64,000 bases of DNA from Muricauda sp. SCSIO 64092 (GTDB lineage Bacteria > Bacteroidota > Bacteroidia > Flavobacteriales > Flavobacteriaceae). The notes under the pieces were generated by a model. The model ran no database searches and had not been told where the DNA came from. It worked only from the letters and a program-made list of their open reading frames with translations. This document shows, in pieces, positions 1 to 8,802 of this stretch. Position numbers and translations under genes: made by a program. How positions within the stretch are numbered: position 1 is the first letter of the stretch; every line of letters begins with the position of its first letter. The stretch lies in the NCBI RefSeq assembly GCF_023016285.1, contig NZ_CP095413.1, positions 3,923,001 to 3,987,000 of the forward strand. Direction: 5' to 3'.

Positions 1-9
1 AGAATTGCT

Positions 10-441
10 ATGGAAAGAAAAGAATTTTTGCGCTCCCTGGGAGCAAGTGCCGCTTTTGCCGTTGTATTTCCCTGTTTAGGAGGATGCTCCTCGGATGGTG
101 AGGATTTGGAAACCTTTCCAGTTCCGGAAGGAGTGGATTTCACCATTGATTTAACATCGGCCGAGGCCGCACCCTTGGCTACAAATGGGGGTTTTATAAG
201 ACAGAACTTTGTGGTGGTTGCCCGTAATCTGGAAGGGGAATTGGTCGCTGCCAGTCAGATTTGTAGTCACCAACAGACAGAGGAGGTCCGTTTTATTACA
301 GAGAATGGTGGAATTTTTTTCTGCTCTACCCACGGCTCGCGTTTTGATCAGGACGGAACTCCATTGAATACCATCACGAACAATCCCTTAAAAGTATTCA
401 ACACCGAACTGAACGGGGATATCTTGCGTATTTTTGAATAA
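10..441 (+). CDS. Rieske [2Fe-2S] protein, probable Tat-exported lipoprotein
   Basis: A 143-residue protein with the two Rieske cluster-binding motifs: C85-x-H87 (ICSHQ) and C105-x-x-H108 (FCSTHG), which would hold a [2Fe-2S] centre through two Cys and two His. The N-terminus reads ERKEFLRSLG, a lysine variant of the twin-arginine signal, followed by a lipobox (LGGC, Cys26), so the protein is probably folded in the cytosol, exported by Tat and lipidated. It stands 18 bases ahead of a thioredoxin-like gene and heads the visible part of a redox gene row (10-4011). Its partner is not shown by the sequence; electron transfer with the flavinylation genes behind it is inference. The window edge hides anything upstream. 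Confidence 0.85.
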   Translation: MERKEFLRSLGASAAFAVVFPCLGGCSSDGEDLETFPVPEGVDFTIDLTSAEAAPLATNGGFIRQNFVVVARNLEGELVAASQICSHQQTEEVRFITENGGIFFCSTHGSRFDQDGTPLNTITNNPLKVFNTELNGDILRIFE

Positions 442-459
442 GCTTTAAGTCTTCACCAA

Positions 460-894
460 ATGAAATGTTGGCTTTGTACTTCGGTTTTGCTACTTCCTTT
501 ATTGGGGATTTCCCAAAATTGGCAACCTGACTTTGATACCGCATTGTCCAAGTCTTCCGAAGAAAATAAGCCGGTCATTTTGGTCTTTTCGGGGTCGGAT
601 TGGTGTGCACCGTGCATAAAACTGGAAAAAAGCATTTGGCAGTCCGAAGCTTTCAAAGAACACGCTTCAAAAAACTATGTCCTTTACAAGGCCGATTTTC
701 CAAAAAAGAAGAAAAACGAGCTACCCCAGGAATTGTTGGATAGTCATAAGGAATTGGCACAGCAATTTAATCCAAAGGGGTACTTTCCCTTGGTTTTGGT
801 TTTGGATAAGGATGCCAATGTTTTGGGAACAACTGGATATCAGGGATTTGGCCCCAAAAAGTATATTAAACTCCTAGATTCCTTCCTTCAATGA
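460..894 (+). CDS. Thioredoxin-like periplasmic protein
   Basis: A 144-residue secreted thioredoxin-fold protein. An N-terminal hydrophobic signal (residues 1-18, ending near ISQ) precedes the motif GSDWC49-A-P-C52, the CxxC redox pair of the thioredoxin family. The motif context (SGSDWCAPCIKLEK) matches the small stand-alone periplasmic type of Bacteroidota rather than cytosolic TrxA. The stop overlaps the ApbE start by four bases (ATGA), so the two are probably translationally coupled. A likely role is reducing disulfides of an exported partner in the same operon, perhaps the Cys-containing DUF4266 peptide; that is inference. Confidence 0.85.
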   Translation: MKCWLCTSVLLLPLLGISQNWQPDFDTALSKSSEENKPVILVFSGSDWCAPCIKLEKSIWQSEAFKEHASKNYVLYKADFPKKKKNELPQELLDSHKELAQQFNPKGYFPLVLVLDKDANVLGTTGYQGFGPKKYIKLLDSFLQ

Positions 895-1898
895 AATGGT
901 ATGCCCTCCTAGTTGTTTTAATGGTTGGCTTGGGATTGCAAGCCCAGGAGGAAAAGGATATTGTGGTAAAAAGGACATTGCACCTTATGGGGTCTACTTT
1001 TGAGATCAGTGTTGTGGCCCCAACGGAAGAAATAGGCTATATCAATATTGACGAGGCCGTATCCGAAATTAAACGTATTGAGGCCTTGATCTCCTCTTGG
1101 GATGAGAACTCCGAAACTTCTAAAATCAACAGAAATGCTGGAATACAACCAGTTAAGGTGAGCAGGGAGTTGTTTCTATTGATTGAGCGTTCCAAAAAAA
1201 TATCGGAAATTACCGATGGCGCCTTTGATATTTCCTATGCATCAATGGACAATATCTGGAAGTATGATGGGACCATGGATAAAATGCCCACAGCGTCCGA
1301 TGTAAAGGCCTCAATAGAAAAAATAGGGCATCAAAAGATAATTCTTGACCCGGATGAACAAACGGTTTTTTTACAAAAGGAAGGAATGCGAATTGGTTTT
1401 GGCGCCATAGGGAAAGGCTATGCGGCCGATATGGCGAAAGAGCTTTTAATTTCAAAGGGGGTTAAAGGGGGAATTGTGAACGCCTCTGGGGATTTGACTA
1501 CATGGGGAACACGTGAGACCGGTGAAAAATGGATGGTTGGAATTACCAATCCCGTTGAAAAGAATAAGATATATTCATGGTTGCCTGTTGTGGAATCTTC
1601 CGTGGCCACTTCGGGCAATTATGAAAAATACATTGTCTTTAAGGGCGAAAAGTATTCTCATATCATTGACCCAAGAACAGGTTACCCCACAAAAGGAGTA
1701 ACCAGCGTTTCCATTTTTTCCAAAAGGGCTGAGCTTTGTGATGCCCTGGCAACCGCCGTTTTCATTATGGGGAGGGACAGTGGAATACATTTAATAAATC
1801 AGTTGGATGGGGTGGAAGTGGTCCTTGTGGATGGGGATAACAAAATCCATAAAAGCGCGGGAATCGTTTTTGATACGAACCAATATGTAGAAAAATGA
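891..1898 (+). CDS. apbE: FAD:protein FMN transferase (ApbE family)
   Basis: A 335-residue ApbE-family flavin transferase, which in known members moves FMN from FAD onto a threonine or serine of an exported protein in a Mg2+-dependent reaction. Family hallmarks are visible: MGSTFEISV near residues 33-41, DGAFDIS near 107-113, and the flavin/metal region GFGAIGKGYAADMAKE with VNASGDL following. A signal peptide (residues 1-18) indicates periplasmic action. Starts and stops overlap the neighbours by ATGA on both sides, showing a coupled operon thioredoxin-ApbE-DUF4266. No NqrC-, RnfG- or FMN-binding-domain substrate lies next to it, so the flavin acceptor is unknown. Confidence 0.93.
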   Translation: MKWYALLVVLMVGLGLQAQEEKDIVVKRTLHLMGSTFEISVVAPTEEIGYINIDEAVSEIKRIEALISSWDENSETSKINRNAGIQPVKVSRELFLLIERSKKISEITDGAFDISYASMDNIWKYDGTMDKMPTASDVKASIEKIGHQKIILDPDEQTVFLQKEGMRIGFGAIGKGYAADMAKELLISKGVKGGIVNASGDLTTWGTRETGEKWMVGITNPVEKNKIYSWLPVVESSVATSGNYEKYIVFKGEKYSHIIDPRTGYPTKGVTSVSIFSKRAELCDALATAVFIMGRDSGIHLINQLDGVEVVLVDGDNKIHKSAGIVFDTNQYVEK

Positions 1899-2104
1899 AG
1901 GGAGTTTTAGTTTGTTTGGTACTGCTTTCCATGACCACCTCATGCGTGGCGGTCAAAGAGTATGAGAAGATTTATCTGAACGATGAAGAGATGCAGCTTG
2001 GCTTCAAAAGCTCCGAACGGTTTGAAACTACCTTTCAAATTTATCGGGAAGCTGCTTCTGGTGCCAATGGCGGGAAATCCGGCGGCGGTTGCGGATGTAA
2101 CTGA
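1895..2104 (+). CDS. Small DUF4266-like lipoprotein with Gly/Cys tail
   Basis: A 69-residue protein with a signal peptide and lipobox ending at Cys17 (MTTSC), a charged middle segment (KEYEKIYLNDEEM) and a striking C-terminal tail GGKSGGGCGCN. It matches my recollection of DUF4266, a short family found with ApbE and DUF3570. The start overlaps the apbE stop by four bases. Two vicinal cysteines in a glycine-rich tail suggest metal binding, a disulfide handled by the adjacent thioredoxin-like protein, or a modification site; the sequence does not decide. The 83-bp repeat array begins three bases after the stop codon. Confidence 0.8.
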   Translation: MKGVLVCLVLLSMTTSCVAVKEYEKIYLNDEEMQLGFKSSERFETTFQIYREAASGANGGKSGGGCGCN

Positions 2105-2106
2105 GA

Positions 2107-2702
2107 CCCAAAGTTTGCTTGCAAACTTTGATGGTCGAAGTTACCCTGAGGGAACCGAAGGGTCTTTTGAAGGTTTTTTGGCACCCCGGCCCAAAGTTTG
2201 CCTGCAAACTTTGATGGTCGAAGTTACCCTGAGGGTAGCCGAAGGGTCTTTTGAAGGGTTTTCGGGCCCCGGCCCAAAGTTTGCTTGCAAACTTTGATGG
2301 TCGAAGTTACCCTGAGGGAACCGAAGGGTCTTTTGAAGGGTTTTTGGCACCCCGGCCCAAAGTTTGCTTGCAAACTTTGATGGTCGAAGTTACCCTGAGG
2401 GAACCGAAGGGTCTTTTGAAGGTTTTTTGGCACCCCGGCCCAAAGTTTGCCTGCAAACTTTGATGGTCGAAGTTACCCTGAGGGAACCGAAGGGTCCTTT
2501 GAAGGGTTTTTGGCACCCCGGCCCAAAGTTTGCCTGTAAACTTTGATGGTCGAAGTTACCCTGAGAGGAACCGAAGGGTCTTTTGAAGGGTTTTTGGGCC
2601 CCGGCCCAAAGTTTGCCTGCAAACTTTGATGGTCGAAGTTACCCTGAGGGGAACCGAAGGGTCTTTTAGCGGTTTTCCAGGGCCCCGGCCCAAAGTTTGT
2701 GT
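2107..2702. repeat. 83-bp tandem array, seven units plus a terminal partial
   Basis: The string CCCAAAGTTTG recurs at 2107, 2190, 2273, 2356, 2439, 2522, 2605 and 2689, giving spacings of 83, 83, 83, 83, 83, 83 and 84. Each unit has a 9-bp inverted repeat (AAAGTTTGC, two bases, GCAAACTTT), a second inverted pair (ACCCT ... AGGGT) around GAGGGAACCGA, and a C/G-rich junction (GCACCCCGGCC). Units differ by a few substitutions, such as GGGTAGCC in the third. The period is not a multiple of three, so the open frames across the array on both strands are not credible proteins. The array fills the gap between the DUF4266-like gene and the DUF3570 gene. Confidence 0.97.
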
Positions 2703-2715
2703 TTAAAATTGCAGT

Positions 2716-4011
2716 TTGAATCAAATAGAGAATAATCCAACCAAACCCTTGGCAAAATTAGTTCACATCGTTCCTTGGTTCTTTTGTGTGGTCGTTTTTG
2801 GTCAGAATACCGATACAACGTACAAGAAAAGGGTTTTGGAAACCAGTGAACTGGAGACCCTTTTTAGTTATTACAGTCAAGATGGTCCCAATGCTGCGGT
2901 TACTGGCGGGGAAGGGACCGAGGAATTGACGGATGCAACTTCGACTATCGTTTTGAGAATGCCATTGAATGCAGATGATGTTTTAACCATTGATACAGGA
3001 ATATCTGCCTATACCTCAGCTTCCTCCAGTAATGTAAACCCTTTTGATGGCCGTAGGGATGCCGACCCTTTTGATGCATCTTCCGGAGCTTCCAGATCGG
3101 ACGTGCTGGCTTATTTTAGCCCCAATTACTCCCATAGCTCTGATGATCGAAATCGGATATGGACTGCGAAAGCTTATGTTTCGGCGGAATACGACTATTT
3201 CTCCATCGGTTTTGGGGGAAGTTATACCTGGTTGTTCAATGAAAGGAATACTGAGGTTTCCTTAAGTGGTCAGGTATATCTGGATTCCTGGAATCCACAA
3301 TATCCCATAGAATTACGCGGAGGTTTTATTGGAGCGGTTCCGGGATATGACCCCGATTTTGTCCCTTTTGCGGAGGAAAACAGGAATTCGTATGCTTTTA
3401 CCCTTAGTTTTTCACAAATACTGAGCAAGCGTTTACAAGCCCTGCTATCCGTGGATGTTGTTCGACAGAATGGACTTTTAAGTACCCCCTTTCAACGGGT
3501 ATATTTTGGGGATGTCCAGGATTTTTTCCTGGAAGGATTTCAGCTTGCGGACGATGTGGAGCGCTTGCCGGATACCCGCTTTAAGTTGCCCATAGGGGCC
3601 CGACTTAATTACTACCTCAATGATTTGGCAATTATTAGGACCTATTATCGCTTTTATTATGATGATTGGGGAATTATTGCCCATACGGCCAATTTAGAGA
3701 TTCCTTTAAAGCTTGGCGACCGATTTACACTTTATCCCAATTACCGATTCTATTCCCAAACCGCAGCGGACCATTTCTTTGAGAGGGAACAGGCGATTTC
3801 TACATTGGATTTTTACACTTCGGATTTTGACCTTTCCAAGTATACGGCCCACCAATACGGAATGGGTGTCCGATACAAGGATATTTTTACCAAGACCAAA
3901 TTTTTGATTTTTGGTTTAAGGACAGTGGATTTACGTTTTGCCTATTATGACAGGAGTACCCAACTGGATGCAACCATTGTTACCCTGGGGACTACTTTTG
4001 TGATTGATTAG
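2716..4011 (+). CDS. DUF3570 outer-membrane beta-barrel-like protein
   Basis: A 431-residue protein rich in alternating aromatic/polar strands (repeated YF, YY and FGG segments to the C-terminal FVID), as expected of an outer-membrane barrel. It matches DUF3570 and follows ApbE and DUF4266 as in other bacteria. A hydrophobic stretch near residues 15-28 (LVHIVPWFFCVVVFG) is the signal peptide. The start is a TTG at 2716, because an in-frame stop lies at 2704-2706 and there is no ATG before the signal peptide; a second TTG at residue 12 is an alternative. No clear ribosome site is present, and the tandem array ends 14 bases upstream, so the original start region may have been altered by it. Confidence 0.82.
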   Translation: MNQIENNPTKPLAKLVHIVPWFFCVVVFGQNTDTTYKKRVLETSELETLFSYYSQDGPNAAVTGGEGTEELTDATSTIVLRMPLNADDVLTIDTGISAYTSASSSNVNPFDGRRDADPFDASSGASRSDVLAYFSPNYSHSSDDRNRIWTAKAYVSAEYDYFSIGFGGSYTWLFNERNTEVSLSGQVYLDSWNPQYPIELRGGFIGAVPGYDPDFVPFAEENRNSYAFTLSFSQILSKRLQALLSVDVVRQNGLLSTPFQRVYFGDVQDFFLEGFQLADDVERLPDTRFKLPIGARLNYYLNDLAIIRTYYRFYYDDWGIIAHTANLEIPLKLGDRFTLYPNYRFYSQTAADHFFEREQAISTLDFYTSDFDLSKYTAHQYGMGVRYKDIFTKTKFLIFGLRTVDLRFAYYDRSTQLDATIVTLGTTFVID

Positions 4012-4077
4012 TGGTTTTGTTAGAAACACAGGGTACATGCAAAAATCGTAAATTCGCACTCTTAGGAAGAAAGGAAC

Positions 4078-5154
4078 ATGCTCGACAAATTGAATATTAT
4101 AAAACAGCGATTTGATGAAGTATCGGACTTGATTATTCAACCCGATATCATCTCAGATCAAAAACGATACGCCAAACTGAACAAGGAATACAAGGATTTG
4201 AAGGTATTGGTGGATAAAAGGGAAGCGTATATCACCTTATCCGAAAATCTGAAGGAAGCCGAGGAGATTATTGCGGATGGGGGCGATGCTGAAATGGTGG
4301 AGATGGCCAAAATGCAATTGGATGAATCCAAGGAAGCCCTCCCAAAACTGGAGGATGAAATTAAGTTTTTATTGATTCCCAAAGATGCTGAGGATGAAAA
4401 GGATGTGGTGATGGAAATTCGGGCAGGTACCGGCGGGGATGAGGCCAGTATCTTTGCGGGCGACTTATTCCGGATGTATACCAAATATTGTGAAAGTAAA
4501 GGTTGGCGCACCAACATTATTGATTTGAACGAAGGAACAGCGGGTGGATACAAGGAAATCCACTTTGAAGTCATGGGGGAAGAGGTGTATGGAACCCTAA
4601 AATTTGAAGCAGGTGTACATCGGGTGCAACGTGTTCCACAAACAGAAACACAGGGGCGTGTACATACCAGTGCTGCCACGGTAATGGTGATACCGGAAGC
4701 AGAGGAGTTTGACGTGCAGATTGACCCAAAGGATGTCCGAATTGATTACTTCTGCTCCTCGGGACCAGGGGGCCAATCCGTAAATACAACATATTCCGCA
4801 GTGCGTTTGACACATATCCCAACAGGAATTGTGGCCCAATGCCAAGACGAAAAGTCCCAGCACAAAAACAAGGATAAGGCTTTTAGGGTATTGCGTTCAC
4901 GATTGTACGATTTGGAATTGGCCAAAAAACAGGCGGAGGATGCCGCAAAGCGAAATTCACAGGTGAGCAGTGGGGATCGTTCGGCAAAAATTAGAACGTA
5001 CAACTATCCACAGGGGAGGGTAACCGACCATAGAATTGGGCTAACCCTATATGATTTACAAAACATCATTAACGGGGATATCCAAAAAATCATTGACGAG
5101 TTGATGTTGGTGGAAAATACTGAAAAACTTAAGGAAGCTTCCGAAATCTTTTAA
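4078..5154 (+). CDS. prfA: Peptide chain release factor 1
   Basis: A 358-residue class-I release factor that reads UAA and UAG and triggers peptide release on the ribosome. The GGQ catalytic tripeptide is at residues 231-233 ([11 protein letters not shown]). The codon-reading P-x-T motif is P187-Q-T189 ([10 protein letters not shown]), which marks RF1 rather than RF2 (SPF). Length is normal for the family. It starts at ATG after a 66-base gap and its stop overlaps the pyrF start by one base (TAATG), so the two genes are probably co-translated. Confidence 0.98.
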   Translation: MLDKLNIIKQRFDEVSDLIIQPDIISDQKRYAKLNKEYKDLKVLVDKREAYITLSENLKEAEEIIADGGDAEMVEMAKMQLDESKEALPKLEDEIKFLLIPKDAEDEKDVVMEIRAGTGGDEASIFAGDLFRMYTKYCESKGWRTNIIDLNEGTAGGYKEIHFEVMGEEVYGTLKFEAGVHRVQRVPQTETQGRVHTSAATVMVIPEAEEFDVQIDPKDVRIDYFCSSGPGGQSVNTTYSAVRLTHIPTGIVAQCQDEKSQHKNKDKAFRVLRSRLYDLELAKKQAEDAAKRNSQVSSGDRSAKIRTYNYPQGRVTDHRIGLTLYDLQNIINGDIQKIIDELMLVENTEKLKEASEIF

Positions 5155-5972
5155 TGGAACCACAGGAGCTAATTGAGCAGATTAAGAAAAAACAGTCTTT
5201 CCTATGTGTTGGACTGGATACCGATTTGGAGAAAATCCCGCAGCATCTATTAAAGGAAGAAGACCCCATTTTTGCCTTTAACAAGGCCATCATTGATGCA
5301 ACCCAGGAGTTTTGCGTGGCGTATAAACCCAATATCGCCTTCTATGAGGCCTATGGCCTTAAAGGTTGGAAAGCCTTGGAAAAAACCATTCAGTACTTAA
5401 ATGACAATTTTCCGGAACAATTCACCATAGCGGATGCCAAAAGGGGGGATATTGGCAATACCTCCGCGCGATACGCCAAGGCTTTTTTTGAAGGACTGGA
5501 ATTTGATTCCATCACCATAGCGCCCTATATGGGGAAGGATTCAGTGGAACCGTTTTTGGAATTTGAAGGTAAGCACGCCATTTTGTTGGCATTGACTTCC
5601 AATAAGGGAGCGTTTGACCTTCAGACTAAAAAAGTGGGGGATTTGGAACTTTATAAAGAAGTAATCGCAACCTCACAGTCCTATCGGAATTCGGAAAGGC
5701 TGATGTACGTTGTTGGTGCTACCAAATCAGAATACCTGGGCGAAATTCGTCAATTGATTCCCGAAAGCTTTCTTTTGGTCCCTGGGGTCGGGGCCCAGGG
5801 AGGGAGTTTGCAGGAGACCTGTACATATGGAATGACAAAAAATGTTGGATTACTTATTAATTCCTCCAGGGGTATTCTGTATGCTTCCAACCAAGAAGAC
5901 TTCGCTCAAGCGGCCAGGGCCAAGGCGAAGGAACTTCAGCAGGAAATGAAAAAGGAATTAGAACGGCTTTAA
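5154..5972 (+). CDS. pyrF: Orotidine 5'-phosphate decarboxylase
   Basis: A 272-residue decarboxylase converting OMP to UMP, the last step of pyrimidine synthesis, in the cytosol. The catalytic lysine/aspartate motif is visible as D94-A-K96-R-G-D99-IGNT. The length and the [12 protein letters not shown] form fit the type-2 PyrF subfamily rather than the ~230-residue E. coli type. It overlaps prfA by one base. pyrD, an earlier step of the pathway, lies far off in this window at 54157, so the pyr genes are dispersed. The 3' end overlaps a convergent small gene by four bases. Confidence 0.97.
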   Translation: MEPQELIEQIKKKQSFLCVGLDTDLEKIPQHLLKEEDPIFAFNKAIIDATQEFCVAYKPNIAFYEAYGLKGWKALEKTIQYLNDNFPEQFTIADAKRGDIGNTSARYAKAFFEGLEFDSITIAPYMGKDSVEPFLEFEGKHAILLALTSNKGAFDLQTKKVGDLELYKEVIATSQSYRNSERLMYVVGATKSEYLGEIRQLIPESFLLVPGVGAQGGSLQETCTYGMTKNVGLLINSSRGILYASNQEDFAQAARAKAKELQQEMKKELERL

Positions 5973-6163
5973 ACCAAGGATTCCAGCGCTTTTTTAAGAC
6001 TTTTGACCTTTGCATCAAAAAAATCACCGAGTCTGGCATCTATCCCTGATGGATTTGTTGCCTTTTCCAAAAACCGATGGTACCTGTGCTCTAAAATGGC
6101 AATTGCACTATTACCACTTGTAATTGGCTTTACTGCACCAATTCTGCAATATTGATTGTTCAT
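5969..6163 (-). CDS. Small conserved-looking hypothetical protein (64 aa)
   Basis: A 64-residue, mostly helical, basic protein on the minus strand, convergent with pyrF and overlapping its stop by four bases. The composition looks like a true protein: an amphipathic [13 protein letters not shown] helix and a C-terminal [16 protein letters not shown] helix, with codon use like its neighbours. I know no function. It has no signal peptide, membrane segment or recognised motif. It could be a small DNA- or protein-binding factor, but nothing in the sequence shows this. Confidence 0.5.
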   Translation of the reverse strand: MNNQYCRIGAVKPITSGNSAIAILEHRYHRFLEKATNPSGIDARLGDFFDAKVKSLKKALESLV

Positions 6164-6336
6164 AGTAGTAGATTTGTTATTCCAAATTTACATTTAAATA
6201 CGTTGCAAGTGGGTGGTATGGATGTGGTATACAGCTAAAAATCAGGCAGTTTGTCTAATTTTAACCCGATTTTAGGAGTTCATTCCCCAAAGAATGGAGT
6301 TTGGTGGTAAAAATTTAACGTACATTTAAAAAAAAA

Positions 6337-7146
6337 TTGCTTCATTATACCAAATACAACCATCCGCAGTCAAGGGAATGGGTCACCTTTGTACATGGTG
6401 CCGGTGGTAGCTCAACAATTTGGTACAAGCAGTTAAGGGATTTCAAGAAACACTTCAACATCCTGTTGCTTGATTTGCGCGGACATGGAAATTCCAAACC
6501 GAACATCAAAGATGCTTTCAATGATAAATACACATTTGATTCCATTACCGATGATATCATTGAGGTGATCGATCATGAAAAAATTGGGAAATCCCACTTT
6601 GTGGGCATTTCGTTGGGGACCATTTTAATTAGGAACCTGGCGGAAAAATATCCGGAACGTGTTTCCAGCATGGTTATGGGGGGAGCCATTATGAAATTGA
6701 ATTTTAGATCACAGGTGCTGATGCGCCTGGGCATAATTTTTAAGTCCATTGTCCCTTACTTATGGCTGTACAAATTCTTTGCTTTCATCATTATGCCCAA
6801 AAAGAACCACAAGGAATCAAGATTATTATTTGTTAGGGAGGCAAAAAAGCTATACCAAAAAGAATTTATTAGATGGTTCAAACTTACATCGGAAATCAAC
6901 CCCCTACTTCGTTTCTTTAGAATGGTGGACATTAAAATACCCACTTTATATGTAATGGGACAGGAGGATTATCTTTTTCTTCCCACCATAAGGAAAATTG
7001 CCAATGCCCATAAAACTTCGGATCTGTTTGTTGTACCGGATTGTGGTCATGTCGTAAATGTGGAACAACCTATGGTTTTCAATAGGGAGGTGATTCTATA
7101 TCTTAATGCATTGAAGGAAAAAAACGGTTCCAATAAAATGCGGTGA
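6337..7146 (+). CDS. Alpha/beta-fold hydrolase
   Basis: A 269-residue cytosolic alpha/beta hydrolase. The oxyanion HG motif (FVHGAGG, residues 18-24), the nucleophile elbow G-I-S92-L-G, the acid in GQED (D211) and the base H238 (CGHVV) form a complete catalytic triad in the expected order. Between them a hydrophobic cap region (residues ~125-155) probably shapes the substrate pocket; the substrate cannot be told. The start is TTG at 6337 after an A-rich leader; the first codons lead straight into the first strand, and no upstream ATG is in frame. Confidence 0.88.
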   Translation: MLHYTKYNHPQSREWVTFVHGAGGSSTIWYKQLRDFKKHFNILLLDLRGHGNSKPNIKDAFNDKYTFDSITDDIIEVIDHEKIGKSHFVGISLGTILIRNLAEKYPERVSSMVMGGAIMKLNFRSQVLMRLGIIFKSIVPYLWLYKFFAFIIMPKKNHKESRLLFVREAKKLYQKEFIRWFKLTSEINPLLRFFRMVDIKIPTLYVMGQEDYLFLPTIRKIANAHKTSDLFVVPDCGHVVNVEQPMVFNREVILYLNALKEKNGSNKMR

Positions 7147-7245
7147 CTAATTCAAACAACTTCTTAAAAATGAAAAATATGAAGTTTTGGAACCGTTTTC
7201 TGTTCGAAAGATAGTCACATTGGAAGGTTAAAGGGGTAAAGCCAA

Positions 7246-8802
7246 TCAATAATGACCAATTTCCGATAAACTAGGACCCTTTTTTTTTTGGAGCTTACCC
7301 AAATATTCAGTAGGCGTAAGTGCCGTTTCCTTTTTAAAAGCTTTATTAAAGGTTACCTTGTTGTTGTATCCTACTTCATAGGCAATGTCAATGATGTTAA
7401 GTACCTTCCCACTCTCCAGAAGTTCTTTGGCCTCTTTGATGCGATACACATTGATATACTCGTGAAAGCTTTTTTCAAAATGTTCATTGATAATTTGGGA
7501 TGCATTATGCCTTGTAGTATTTAGTTTTTTAGCAACCAAATCCAAGTTAATGTCATTTCTTCGGTACAGTTTTTCTTTTTCAAATAGTTGGGTAAGGTTT
7601 TCCTTTAATTCCAAAGAAAGGCTATCCGTAAGTCCGGATTTCAGATACTTTTTAGGGAAAAGTCCATTGGTAAGGGTATAGGTGGCACTTAATACGTTTG
7701 GTTGCACGTTGGTGGCCGCATAACCTACGTACAGTACCATGGTGGCCATCATTACAATAGGGATATGATACAAAATGGGGTAAGGGTTGCCAGCTGAAAT
7801 GGAGATGCCATAAACAATATAGGTTATGACATAGGCCACATGGATATAATAAATATTGTTTTGCCATAATCTATTTTTTGAGGCCAATCTGCCCTTCTCT
7901 TTATTCCTTTTAAGTAACCGATTGATAAAATAAGCATAGACAGCCAGTGATATCGCCTTAAGCGAGACGATCAACACCAATTTTCCGGAGTCTTCCGGGC
8001 TTACCCCATTTTGCAAACGAGTGAGCATTAAATTGATTTTCTCCTCGCCCGTAAACGCGTAGACCTCGGGAATAAGGTAGGCCACAAGAATTAGGGTGGG
8101 CAATAAATGCCACAGGTCCTTCCAGATAAGGCGATGTTTAATTGACACCCTTTGAAAGTATAGAAATAGCAAAGGGCCATACAAAAATGAAGACCATGTG
8201 GACATCAAATACGAATGGGGAAGTTCAAAAAGGTAATTGGAACGATTTATACTAATATTTAGAATAAAGAGCGAATGTATGGAAACAAAAAATGCAATCA
8301 ATATGCGGGCATTTTTGTCGATTTTTTTATTTACCAGTAACATGCCCATAACATAAAACCCAATCAACGCCACAAAAAAGTATAATAACGACCATGTATT
8401 GATTCTTGGGGTTACCCTTTCGGAGACTCTTCTGAATTCATCCGTTGTGCGTATGGGATCAAAACCTTCATGCAAAAGGAAAGAGGGCTTGAACTCCAAC
8501 TGTAGGAATTCATGAATGTAGGACACGGACTGCGTTGGATGTTCAATGGCAGCTTCACTTAGGGCCAGTTTTTTTAATATCTTGGCTTTTTCCTCCTTTA
8601 CGGTGTCCAGATTTTTTTTGTACAAGGGTATCGCTCGTTGGTAACGGCGGATATTATAGAAATAATCCGCCCATTCCAATGAATCTTGAAAGGCAAGGGG
8701 AAATTCATCAAATTTTGTGCCATTCCCAGGCTCTTTACTCCATAGAAAGATGGTATGGAGCAATAGGAAAATGAAGACAAAACCGTCAATAGTCCGCCGC
8801 AT
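7246..8802 (-). CDS. Membrane-anchored AraC-family regulator
   Basis: A 518-residue protein with an N-terminal hydrophobic segment (residues 8-21), a short helical repeat region (about 35-110, TPR-like), seven or so membrane helices (about 135-375) and a C-terminal AraC-type DNA-binding domain (about 410-505) with two helix-turn-helix units (INLDLVAKKLNTTRHNAS and NIIDIAYEVGYNNKVTFNKAF). This architecture is frequent in Flavobacteriaceae; it implies a regulator that senses an envelope signal and binds DNA from the membrane. No target is obvious: the nearest divergent stretch is a 409-base gap that leads to purU on the same strand. Confidence 0.9.
   Translation of the reverse strand: MRRTIDGFVFIFLLLHTIFLWSKEPGNGTKFDEFPLAFQDSLEWADYFYNIRRYQRAIPLYKKNLDTVKEEKAKILKKLALSEAAIEHPTQSVSYIHEFLQLEFKPSFLLHEGFDPIRTTDEFRRVSERVTPRINTWSLLYFFVALIGFYVMGMLLVNKKIDKNARILIAFFVSIHSLFILNISINRSNYLFELPHSYLMSTWSSFLYGPLLFLYFQRVSIKHRLIWKDLWHLLPTLILVAYLIPEVYAFTGEEKINLMLTRLQNGVSPEDSGKLVLIVSLKAISLAVYAYFINRLLKRNKEKGRLASKNRLWQNNIYYIHVAYVITYIVYGISISAGNPYPILYHIPIVMMATMVLYVGYAATNVQPNVLSATYTLTNGLFPKKYLKSGLTDSLSLELKENLTQLFEKEKLYRRNDINLDLVAKKLNTTRHNASQIINEHFEKSFHEYINVYRIKEAKELLESGKVLNIIDIAYEVGYNNKVTFNKAFKKETALTPTEYLGKLQKKKGPSLSEIGHY

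Noticed and set aside
2107..2702. CRISPR array
   Set aside because: Units are contiguous without unique spacers, and no cas genes are present.
2141..2724. Open frames of 60-104 codons on both strands across the 83-bp array
   Set aside because: The period is not a multiple of three and the frames are mirror images in all directions; no start site or codon bias.
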